From Hyphomicrobiales bacterium (GTDB taxonomy: Bacteria; Pseudomonadota; Alphaproteobacteria; Rhizobiales; Aestuariivirgaceae), in the NCBI GenBank assembly GCA_025359265.1, contig JANYHB010000002.1, positions 108,014 through 172,013 of the forward strand: DNA of 64,000 nucleotides, in the 5' to 3' direction. This document shows, piece by piece, positions 34,904-42,760 of the stretch (positions are counted from its first letter, which is position 1; each line of letters starts with the position of its first letter). Under the pieces are notes generated by a model. The model searched no databases, was not told the DNA's origin, and saw only the letters and a program-made list of their open reading frames with translations. The position numbers were made by a program, and so were the translations under genes.

Positions 34904-35175
34904 TGGCCACCCTGAAACGCACTTTTGCGATTGTCAATCAACGGGGGCTTCATGCGAGAGCATCTGCCAAATTTGTCAAATGTGCCGAGGGTTTTGATGC
35001 CACTATTTCGGTTAGCAAAGATGGGCAGACTGTGCCCGGAACGTCGATTATGGGTTTGATGATGTTGGCTGCCAGCATCGGTACAACCGTGGAGGTGGAA
35101 ACCTCGGGCCCGCAAGCCGAAGCAGCCATGCGGGCCCTAGACGCGCTGGTTGCATCAAAGTTTGATGAGGACTGA
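34903..35175 (+). CDS. ptsH: Phosphocarrier protein HPr (regulatory PTS)
   Basis: A 90-residue HPr. The active-site histidine is in QRGLHARASAKFVKCAEGF (about residue 17), and the regulatory serine of HprK is in PGTSIMGLMMLAAS (about residue 48). Both targets are present, so histidine and serine phosphorylation are both possible. The start overlaps the EIIA stop by one base (TAATG). Together with hprK and EIIA-Man it makes a transport-free PTS relay of the type common in alphaproteobacteria. Enzyme I is not in the window. Confidence 0.96.
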   Translation: MATLKRTFAIVNQRGLHARASAKFVKCAEGFDATISVSKDGQTVPGTSIMGLMMLAASIGTTVEVETSGPQAEAAMRALDALVASKFDED

Positions 35176-35643
35176 ATGAGCGAGCCGGCCTTAGTGCTTA
35201 AGCCTGATGGCCGCCAATCGGCAACGGCTCTGGCGGTGAGGCGCGGTCTCTCACGGCTGTTGCGTGATCATGATTGCGTATTGCTGACGGAGTTTACCTT
35301 GGCCTCTGGTCGCCGTGCTGACGTCATCGCATTGCGACCGGATGGCAGCTTTTGGATTATCGAAGTTAAGTCTTCGCCAGAAGATTTTTTTGCCGACTAC
35401 AAATGGCACGAATATCTGGAATTCTGCGACCAATTTTCATTTGCGATACCACAAACGATGGACGCTGGCCTCATTCCGGTTGAAGCGGGCTTGGTTATTG
35501 CTGATCAGTGGGGTGCCGAGATCATTCGGCCCGCGTCACAGCACGCTTTGCATACCTCGCGCCGCAAAGCTTTAACCCACAGCTTCGCCCGCAGTGCCGC
35601 CCAAAGACTCCAAATGATCGTAGACCTGTCGTCTGTTCTATAA
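35176..35643 (+). CDS. mmcB: MmcB-family DNA repair-associated protein
   Basis: A 155-residue protein with a PD-(D/E)XK-nuclease-like core: LTEFTLASGRRADVIALRPDGSFWIIEVKSSPEDFFADYKWHEYLEFCDQFSFAIP, where Asp, Glu-Val-Lys supply the likely metal site. This is the MmcB family, first tied to the mitomycin C and SOS response in Caulobacter. The C-terminus (RKALTHSFARSAAQRLQMIVDL) is typical. It starts directly at the ptsH stop codon and may ride on that operon, but has no evident functional link to the PTS. Nuclease activity is inferred from the fold. Confidence 0.85.
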   Translation: MSEPALVLKPDGRQSATALAVRRGLSRLLRDHDCVLLTEFTLASGRRADVIALRPDGSFWIIEVKSSPEDFFADYKWHEYLEFCDQFSFAIPQTMDAGLIPVEAGLVIADQWGAEIIRPASQHALHTSRRKALTHSFARSAAQRLQMIVDLSSVL

Positions 35644-35712
35644 ATGTTCTTGACTTTGCTGACTGGTTCACTCTAGCCTCTGAGTCACGATTGATTGGGC
35701 GGGCAAGAAACC

Positions 35713-37245
35713 ATGACAGCGCGGGCGGCAACAGTAGCATTTCAAGGCATCGAAGCAGTGCCTGTCGACGTGCAAGCCCAGTTTCTCAACGGGCAAGTAA
35801 ATTTCCATATTGTTGGCTTGGGCGATAAGGCTATTTCCGAAAGCAAAGAACGCGTGCGCGCCGCGCTTCACGCTATTGGCCTCGGCTTGCCTGGTAAGCG
35901 TTTGATTGTCAATCTTTCACCCGCTGATCTTCCCAAAGAGGGCAGCCACTATGATTTACCCATCGCCATGGCCATACTTTCAGCCCTTGGCGTTATCCCA
36001 CCAGATTTTTTATCGCGCTATCTGGTGTTGGGGGAATTGTCGCTGGATGGAACGCTATTACCCGTTTCAGGTGTCTTACCTGCCGCCATGACGGCTGTAG
36101 CCCAAGATCTTGGGATGATTTGTCCCAAACTGTCAGGCCGGGAAGCCGCCTGGGCCGGTGAAAAATTAGATATACTTGCCCCCGAAAACCTCGTTCAATT
36201 GATCAACCACGTGAAGGGCACACAGGTGTTGTCTCGCCCAACCGCCCATCTTGCGGTGTTGGATCAGAAGTTGCCTGATTTGAACGAAATTAAGGGCCAG
36301 GAAGCCGCCAAGCGGGCACTGGAAGTGGCAGCAGCAGGGGGCCATCATATGCTTATGGTAGGTCCTCCGGGCGCTGGCAAATCCATGCTGGCGCAGCGTA
36401 TGCCATCTATTCTGCCGCCGCTTGATCCACGTGAGATGCTGGATGTATCGATGATTGCCTCTTTAAGCGGCGAGTTGAAGGATGGCCAGTTGACCAAGCG
36501 CAGGCCCTTCCGCGCACCACATCATTCAGCCTCTATGCCAGCCTTGGTAGGGGGCGGCATCAGACCTAAACCCGGTGAAATGGCTTTGGCCCATCATGGA
36601 GTTTTGTTCCTTGATGAACTGCCAGAGTTCCAGCCGCGCGTTCTTGAGGCTTTGCGCCAGCCGATGGAAACGGGTGAAGCTTTGGTGGCCAGAGCCAACT
36701 ATCACGTCACTTACCCATCGCGTTTCCAGCTGATTGCGGCCATGAATCCTTGCAAATGCGGTTTGGCAGGCGAGCCCGGCCATACCTGCCGCTTGGGCCT
36801 GCGTTGTGCGACAGATTATCAATCGCGCATCTCTGGCCCTTTGCTAGACCGGATGGATATTCAACTGGAATTGCCGGCCGTTCGCGCTACTGATCTGTCT
36901 TTGCCCGCACCTAAAGAATCCAGCGCCGACATAGCCCGGCGTGTGGCATCGGCTCGAAATATTCAGGCGCTGCGTTTCAGTGTTCTTGGACTAGACCATT
37001 TGCGCACTAATGCCCAGGCTGATGGGGAAGTTCTGGATACTATTGCGCCGTTAGACACTGCCGGTATGGCCTTGCTGCGTGATGCTGCCGAAGCCATGAA
37101 TCTTTCCGCACGGGGCTATCACCGTGTGCTGCGCGTGGCCCGCAGCATTGCCGACTTGGCAGGATCAGACCACATCATGCGGTTGCATTTGGCCGAAGCT
37201 CTGTCTTATCGCCAGCGCCCTGCGTCAATGCGTTTGGCGGCGTAG
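35713..37245 (+). CDS. comM: YifB/ComM-family Mg-chelatase-like AAA+ ATPase
   Basis: A 510-residue AAA+ protein. The N-terminal ChlI-like domain (PVDVQAQFLNGQVNFHIVGLGDKAISESKERVRAAL..LIVNLSPADLPKEGSHYDLPIA) is followed by the ATPase core with Walker A VGPPGAGKSMLAQRMPSILPPL and Walker B HHGVLFLDELPEF. The cysteine cluster CKCGLAGEPGHTCRLGLRC and the arginine-finger region SRISGPLLDRMDIQLE come next, and the C-terminal Mg_chelatase_C part last. ComM drives branch migration during natural transformation. The ATG at 35713 (MTARAATVAFQ) is the usual family start. No competence genes are adjacent. Confidence 0.94.
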   Translation: MTARAATVAFQGIEAVPVDVQAQFLNGQVNFHIVGLGDKAISESKERVRAALHAIGLGLPGKRLIVNLSPADLPKEGSHYDLPIAMAILSALGVIPPDFLSRYLVLGELSLDGTLLPVSGVLPAAMTAVAQDLGMICPKLSGREAAWAGEKLDILAPENLVQLINHVKGTQVLSRPTAHLAVLDQKLPDLNEIKGQEAAKRALEVAAAGGHHMLMVGPPGAGKSMLAQRMPSILPPLDPREMLDVSMIASLSGELKDGQLTKRRPFRAPHHSASMPALVGGGIRPKPGEMALAHHGVLFLDELPEFQPRVLEALRQPMETGEALVARANYHVTYPSRFQLIAAMNPCKCGLAGEPGHTCRLGLRCATDYQSRISGPLLDRMDIQLELPAVRATDLSLPAPKESSADIARRVASARNIQALRFSVLGLDHLRTNAQADGEVLDTIAPLDTAGMALLRDAAEAMNLSARGYHRVLRVARSIADLAGSDHIMRLHLAEALSYRQRPASMRLAA

Positions 37246-37351
37246 TTAACTTTGCCGTTTATCTCGCATTTACCGCGTTTACAGAGCGTCATTTTTTAGC
37301 AAGACCTTCCTGTCAGAATGGGCCTGAACCGGAACCCATTTTCAATTGGCG

Positions 37352-39169
37352 ATGCCACAGAACCGAAGCCCAATGCGAGCAAGAGCCCAGAAAATTTTTG
37401 AGCAATCAAACGCGTCTGAGCCGTTGCTAAATTTTATAGCTGCTCTCTGTGCAACAGCCGCAGCAGTTATTTATATAAGCGCAAGCGCGGGCAGTTTCGC
37501 GCCCTCTCTTCTGATTGTGCTGAGTTTCGCAACTTTGGTCGCGCTGGTTTTAAAGTTGCGTATCCAATACCGGAAAAACCTCGCAGCACTGCGCCAAAAG
37601 CTGCGAGATGGGGAAGCGATTCAACATAACGCCGAAGCAAATATGCGACAGAAATCGCGCCTGCTGGCGACCATGAGCCACGAAATCCGAACCCCCCTTA
37701 ACGGCATCACGGGCATGTTGGCGCTCTTGGCCGATACCAACCTAACGGCCGAACAACGCAACTACGTCGAAATGGCCCACGGCTCTGCACGCACACAGCT
37801 TTCGATTATCGATGAAATTCTCGACACCGCAAAATCCGAAACCGCAAATGACGGTAAGTTGAAATCCTTTGAGCTGCGGCCGCAGCTTGAAAAGATCATC
37901 GAGCTATTGGCGCCGCGCGCCCACGCGAAAGGCATTGAGATTTCGGCTTATGTTTCGCCACGTGTGCCAGACGCCCTGATCAGCGACGAATTGCGCCTGC
38001 GCCAAGTTATTTTCAATCTGGCAGGCAATGCCATCAAGTTCACAGAAAAAGGCGGTGTTGCCCTCGCAGTTGACTGGCAGAACAACACGCTCCAGATGCG
38101 CGTTTGCGATTCCGGAATTGGTATGACGGCCAGTGAATCCGCGCGCTTGTTCACAGAATTCGCGCAAGCCAATGAGGCCACGCAGCGCCGCTACGGTGGC
38201 ACAGGCTTGGGCCTTACGATTTCCAAGAAAATTGTTGAAGATCTGGGTGGCCATATCTCGCTTCAATCGCAAAAGGGCACAGGAACCACGTTTGTGGTAA
38301 GTCTTCCCACCAGCCAAATCACGCAACACCATACTAAACAAACTGTCCTTTCCGGGCGCCACTATACTTTGGCGCTAGCCCAAGGTTTTACACGCGATCA
38401 TTTGGCGGCAACCCTGGCCGATCTGGGTGCTACAGTCAGCTTTGTTGAAAATCGTCAACAGCTTGGTGTCGAAATTGCACGGGCAGCGCCACTCACCCAA
38501 TTTATCTGCGCCAGTCTTTATTTCGAAATGCTCAGTAGATGGGCCAAGCAACGCAAACACGGCAAAGGCCCCCCAGCTATCGTTTGGGTTCTGCTGCGCC
38601 CCGAAGAACGCAAAGACCATCTTGATTTATTGCAAGCGCCTTTTGCAGGTTATCTGCTTAGCCCAGTGCGCCATGCAACTCTTCTCGAAAGGTTGGCGGA
38701 GAAAGACAGCAAGGCCTTGAAGCTCACCAGCGCTCTTATGCATCAATTAAAAGGCAAACCCAAAAAATCCAGACCCATTCGAAAGCTTGAAATTCTTTTG
38801 GCCGAAGACAATGCCGTGAATGCCTTATTGGCCAGAACCATATTGGAAAAATTAGGGCATAGCGTAACCGTTGTTGGTGATGGGCAAGCAGCGCTGAATG
38901 CTTTGCAGGCACAGCGCTTTGATCTGGGTGTATTAGATGTTGAAATGCCGATTTTAGGTGGACTTCAAGTGGCGCAGAAACTCCGAAATGATAAAGCCTT
39001 TGCGGCGCACCAAACGCTCCCGCTGTTGGCACTCACAGCCAATGCGATGGAAGAGGATATTGCAGCCTGCAAGTTAGCCGGCATGACAGATCATCTGACC
39101 AAACCGTTTGACCGGTTAGATCTAGAAGAAAGAATTGCGTCTCTGATGCAGCCCCATATTGCCGCATAA
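37352..39169 (+). CDS. Hybrid sensor histidine kinase with C-terminal receiver
   Basis: A protein of about 605 residues. Two N-terminal hydrophobic segments (LLNFIAALCATAAAVIYISAS and LLIVLSFATLVALVL) leave almost no periplasmic loop, so no classical ligand domain exists. A short coiled coil leads to the H-box ATMSHEIRTPLNGITGML, ATPase motifs NLAGNAIKFTEKGG, CDSGIGMT and GGTGLGLTISKKIV, a degenerate middle region (about 330-460) that looks like an eroded receiver, and a good receiver with LLAEDNAVNALLA, LGVLDVEMPIL (Asp) and LTANAM..TKPFD. No HPt domain or partner regulator is adjacent. The input signal is unknown. The start may be the TTG at 37346, ATG 37352 or ATG 37373. Confidence 0.85.
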   Translation: MPQNRSPMRARAQKIFEQSNASEPLLNFIAALCATAAAVIYISASAGSFAPSLLIVLSFATLVALVLKLRIQYRKNLAALRQKLRDGEAIQHNAEANMRQKSRLLATMSHEIRTPLNGITGMLALLADTNLTAEQRNYVEMAHGSARTQLSIIDEILDTAKSETANDGKLKSFELRPQLEKIIELLAPRAHAKGIEISAYVSPRVPDALISDELRLRQVIFNLAGNAIKFTEKGGVALAVDWQNNTLQMRVCDSGIGMTASESARLFTEFAQANEATQRRYGGTGLGLTISKKIVEDLGGHISLQSQKGTGTTFVVSLPTSQITQHHTKQTVLSGRHYTLALAQGFTRDHLAATLADLGATVSFVENRQQLGVEIARAAPLTQFICASLYFEMLSRWAKQRKHGKGPPAIVWVLLRPEERKDHLDLLQAPFAGYLLSPVRHATLLERLAEKDSKALKLTSALMHQLKGKPKKSRPIRKLEILLAEDNAVNALLARTILEKLGHSVTVVGDGQAALNALQAQRFDLGVLDVEMPILGGLQVAQKLRNDKAFAAHQTLPLLALTANAMEEDIAACKLAGMTDHLTKPFDRLDLEERIASLMQPHIAA

Positions 39170-39198
39170 GCTGTTCATTTGAATGTCACAGTTCTGCG

Positions 39199-40026
39199 TT
39201 GAAAGAGTCAAACGCGGAGGATGACTTGCGGCACGAAGCATTGGCGTTTATGCGCCACCACATGAAAGTGAGATTGGCAAGGTCGCCTGATGAAGTGCGT
39301 GTGGCGCAGCGCCTGCGCTATCATGTTTTTCATGAAGAATGTGGTGCCGTTCATCGTGGAGAGCAAGGTCTTGATGCTGATTGCTTCGACGGTAAATCAG
39401 AACATCTTTTGGTGATTGAACCTCTAACCGGTGAGCCTGGCCCGTTTACACTTGAAGATGGCACACTGGTTGGCACTTATCGCCTCATCACCCAGAATAA
39501 AGCGCAAGGCAATGGCGGCTTTTATAGTGCCAGTGAGTATGATTTGCAGCCCCTGCTTCGGCGCCACGCCAATTTGCGTTTTCTCGAACTGGGAAGATCG
39601 TGCGTTTTGAAACGCGCCAGAGGTACGGCGGTTGTTGAATTACTTTGGCAGGGAATTTGGAATTTCGTCCGCATTTATAAAATTGATGTGATGTTAGGTT
39701 GCGCCAGCTTTGATGGTACTGATCCAACAGCCCACAAAACAGCACTGAGCTTTCTATCACAAAAGGTTCAAACGCCAGATGTTTGGCACACCAAAGCGCT
39801 CCCTGAACGCTTTCAAGATATGAACCTGGCGCCGGAGAGTAGTTACGAGGCCAAGCGTGTATTGGCCAGTTTGCCCCCGTTGATTAAGGGCTATCTCCGT
39901 CTGGGCTGTTATTTCGGCGAAGGCTGCGTGATTGATCACGAATTTAACACCGTGGACGTACTGGTTATCCTTCCGGTCTCTGCCATAAATCCGCGCTATT
40001 TCACTCGCTTTGGTGCCCCCGCCTAA
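39199..40026 (+). CDS. olsB: Ornithine lipid synthesis N-acyltransferase OlsB
   Basis: The protein belongs to the GNAT-like OlsB family that transfers a 3-hydroxyacyl chain from acyl carrier protein to the alpha-amino group of ornithine, the first step of ornithine lipid synthesis. Family blocks are VRLARSPDEVRVAQRLRYHVFHEECGA, DCFDGKSEHLLVIE, LVGTYRLI, LRFLELGRSCVLKRARGTAVVELLWQGIW, GCASFDGTDP and PPLIKGYLRLGCYFGEGCVIDHEFNTVDVLVILP. The start is uncertain: TTG at 39199 or ATG at 39250 (MRHHMKVRL). The partner acyltransferase olsA is not adjacent, though plsC-type proteins exist at 24.7 kb. It lies directly before mutS. Confidence 0.88.
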   Translation: MKESNAEDDLRHEALAFMRHHMKVRLARSPDEVRVAQRLRYHVFHEECGAVHRGEQGLDADCFDGKSEHLLVIEPLTGEPGPFTLEDGTLVGTYRLITQNKAQGNGGFYSASEYDLQPLLRRHANLRFLELGRSCVLKRARGTAVVELLWQGIWNFVRIYKIDVMLGCASFDGTDPTAHKTALSFLSQKVQTPDVWHTKALPERFQDMNLAPESSYEAKRVLASLPPLIKGYLRLGCYFGEGCVIDHEFNTVDVLVILPVSAINPRYFTRFGAPA

Positions 40027-40063
40027 AACTTGGCGTTAAGCCCTGCCCCTGATATGGGTGGGT

Positions 40064-42760
40064 ATGGACGTGCCCACCTCATCAACCGACTTTCATACGG
40101 ATGCCCCAGCCACGCCGATGATGAGGCAATACTTTGAGATTAAGCGCCAACACGCCAATGCTTTGCTGCTTTACCGGATGGGTGATTTTTATGAACTGTT
40201 TTTTGAAGATGCTGTGAAGGCCTCTGCCACCTTGGGCATCGCTCTCACGAAACGCGGCAGGCACAACGGCGCTGATATTGCCATGTGCGGCGTTCCGGTG
40301 CACGCCCTAGACCATTATCTGCAAAAGCTCATTCGCAACGGCCACCGTGTGGCTTTGGCTGAGCAAATGGAAGACCCAGCTGAGGCCAAGAAACGCGGAT
40401 ATAAATCCGTTGTCGCCAGACAAGTCGTTAGGCTCATAACACCCGGCACTTTAAATGAAGATGCGCTGTTGGAGTCAGGTGTCAGTAACTTTCTGGCCTG
40501 CCTCACGGGCGTTAAGTCCACCGGTGAAATGGCCTTGGCCTACGCCGATATTTCCACGGGTAAGTTGGTTGTAACGCCGACAGATGCAGGCAAATTGGCT
40601 ACGGCTTTAGCCAGATTATCGCCCTCCGAAATTTTATTGAACGACGGGCTGCTGGAACTACCTCAGGTTATGGCCAACCTTGCGGAATGTGGGGCTGCCC
40701 TCACACTCTTGCCCGCCAGTCGGTTTGATAGCAGTGCGGCCACACACGCACTTAAAACTTATTTCGATGTGGAAGCACTTGAGGTGTTTGGCACCTTCAG
40801 CCGCCTCGATTTATCGGCTCTGGGTGCTTTGCTGGATTACATCAATCTCACTCAAGTGGGACATATGCCGCATATGCAGCCGCCACAACTTGAAACCCAA
40901 AAAAGCGGCCTTACAATCGACGCTGCCACCAGAGCCAATTTAGAATTATCACGCACTTTGGGCGGTGAACGCAAAGGCAGCCTTCTGGCAACATTGGACA
41001 CAACTGTCACCGCCGCTGGCTCACGTTTGTTTGCCGAGTTTGTGGCCCGACCTCTCGCCGATCCAAGCCTCATCAACGCGCGGCTTGATTCCGTGGCCCA
41101 TTTTTATGATGATGAAGCATTAAGTGAAAGCATCCGCACTATATTGCGAAGTCTGCCTGATATTGAGCGTGCTTTATCGCGCCTCAGCAGTGGGCGTGGC
41201 GGCCCGCGCGATTTGAGTACGATTGGCGCTGGCTTGCTCTCCGCCGAGAAATTGCAGGCCACGTTACGCGGCGCTACAACTTACTTAACTGCTTTGCCTT
41301 CACAAATTGCTGACTTATTAGACCAACTTCATGCAGCCCCTAACGCGCTTGCGCGGGAGATCCTTGCTGCTCTCGGCGATGAATTGCCGCTTCTTGCCCG
41401 AGATGGCGGGTATGTGGCCCACGGCTTTTCGCCTGAACTGGACGAAAACCGCGAACTGCGCGATGATACGCGCCAAGTGATTGCCAATTTGCAAAATGCC
41501 TATGCTGAATCAACCGGCGTGAAAGCGCTCAAGATCAAGCACAACAATATGCTAGGTTATTTTATTGAAGTTACAGCCCAACAGGCTGCGCAGCTGAAGG
41601 TCTCGAATGCTTCACCTAATTTCATCCACCGCCAAACGATCGCAACGGCTGTGCGCTTTACGACAATCGAGCTGGGTGAATTAGAGCAAAAAATTGCGGT
41701 GGCAGGCGCACGCGTTCTTGGCCAAGAGCTGGAGATTTTTCGCAAACTTGCAGATGGCGTGTTGCAACACCGATATGCCTTGTCAAATGCCGCCGCTGCC
41801 TTGGCTGCCCTCGACGTCTATTCAAGCTTGGCTTCACTCGCAAGGCAACGACAATTTGTGCGCCCCAAAGTGGATGCAAGTCTCACTTTCTTCATTGAAG
41901 CAGGCCGCCATCCTGTGGTGGAGCAAGCGTTGAAAGCGCAAGGCGCGCGCGCCTTTTCAGCCAATGACAGCGTGTTGAGTGATAACCAGAAGCGACTATG
42001 GCTTCTCACGGGGCCCAACATGGCCGGCAAATCAACCTACTTGCGGCAGAATGCGTTGATTGCCATCATGGCGCAATGCGGATCTTTCGTTCCAGCAAAA
42101 TCCGCGCATATTGGCGTGCTTGATAAGCTGTTCAGTCGGGTGGGCGCCGCTGATGATCTGGCGCGTGGTCGCTCCACTTTCATGGTGGAAATGATCGAAA
42201 CCGCCGCCATCTTGAACCAAGCAACCGAGCGTTCATTTGTTATTCTTGATGAAATAGGCCGTGGCACGGCCACCTTTGACGGCCTCGCTATAGCCTGGGC
42301 CACGTTAGAACACTTGCATGATGTGAACCGCTCACGCGCTCTCTTTGCCAGCCACTATCATGAGCTCACGGCATTGACCGCTTCATTGCAACACCTGCAC
42401 TGTGCCACAATGAAGGTCAGAGAGTGGGAAGGTGAAATAGTGTTCTTGCACGAAGTTATAGCTGGCACGGCAGAGCGAAGCTATGGCATTCAAGCGGCAA
42501 AATTGGCGGGTTTACCGGCCATCGTCGTTCACCGTGCGACAGAGGTTTTAAAGCGCCTTGAACAGGGCAAAGGCTCTTACAACGCGCAAAGTCTTGCGGC
42601 TGAGTTGCCGCTTTTTGCAGCCAGTCTGAAAGCGCAAGTCATGCCACAGAAAGATGCCTTACGTGAAATGTTGGGCGCCATTTCGCCGGATGAACTTTCA
42701 CCACGCGAAGCGCAAGCACTTATTTATGAGTTGATAGCCAACGCCAAGGAAAAACTGTGA
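40064..42760 (+). CDS. mutS: DNA mismatch repair protein MutS
   Basis: A full-length MutS of 898 residues. The mismatch-binding domain has the Phe-X-Glu-like context RMGDFYELFFEDAVKASATLGIALTKRG. The lever and clamp regions follow (NMLGYFIEVTAQQA). The ATPase has Walker A LTGPNMAGKSTYLRQNALIAIMAQ, the signature loop FSRVGAADDLARGRSTFMVEMIETAAIL, Walker B VILDEIGRGTATFDGLAIAWA and LFASHYHEL. The track begins at a GTG two codons earlier; the ATG at 40064 is preferred. No mutL lies in the window. glnD overlaps its stop codon by four bases. Confidence 0.97.
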   Translation: MDVPTSSTDFHTDAPATPMMRQYFEIKRQHANALLLYRMGDFYELFFEDAVKASATLGIALTKRGRHNGADIAMCGVPVHALDHYLQKLIRNGHRVALAEQMEDPAEAKKRGYKSVVARQVVRLITPGTLNEDALLESGVSNFLACLTGVKSTGEMALAYADISTGKLVVTPTDAGKLATALARLSPSEILLNDGLLELPQVMANLAECGAALTLLPASRFDSSAATHALKTYFDVEALEVFGTFSRLDLSALGALLDYINLTQVGHMPHMQPPQLETQKSGLTIDAATRANLELSRTLGGERKGSLLATLDTTVTAAGSRLFAEFVARPLADPSLINARLDSVAHFYDDEALSESIRTILRSLPDIERALSRLSSGRGGPRDLSTIGAGLLSAEKLQATLRGATTYLTALPSQIADLLDQLHAAPNALAREILAALGDELPLLARDGGYVAHGFSPELDENRELRDDTRQVIANLQNAYAESTGVKALKIKHNNMLGYFIEVTAQQAAQLKVSNASPNFIHRQTIATAVRFTTIELGELEQKIAVAGARVLGQELEIFRKLADGVLQHRYALSNAAAALAALDVYSSLASLARQRQFVRPKVDASLTFFIEAGRHPVVEQALKAQGARAFSANDSVLSDNQKRLWLLTGPNMAGKSTYLRQNALIAIMAQCGSFVPAKSAHIGVLDKLFSRVGAADDLARGRSTFMVEMIETAAILNQATERSFVILDEIGRGTATFDGLAIAWATLEHLHDVNRSRALFASHYHELTALTASLQHLHCATMKVREWEGEIVFLHEVIAGTAERSYGIQAAKLAGLPAIVVHRATEVLKRLEQGKGSYNAQSLAAELPLFAASLKAQVMPQKDALREMLGAISPDELSPREAQALIYELIANAKEKL

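Noticed and set aside
37317-37340. AATGGG/CCCATT hairpin after comM as terminator
   Set aside because: Only six pairs with a 12-base loop and a short TTTTC after it, too weak to call.
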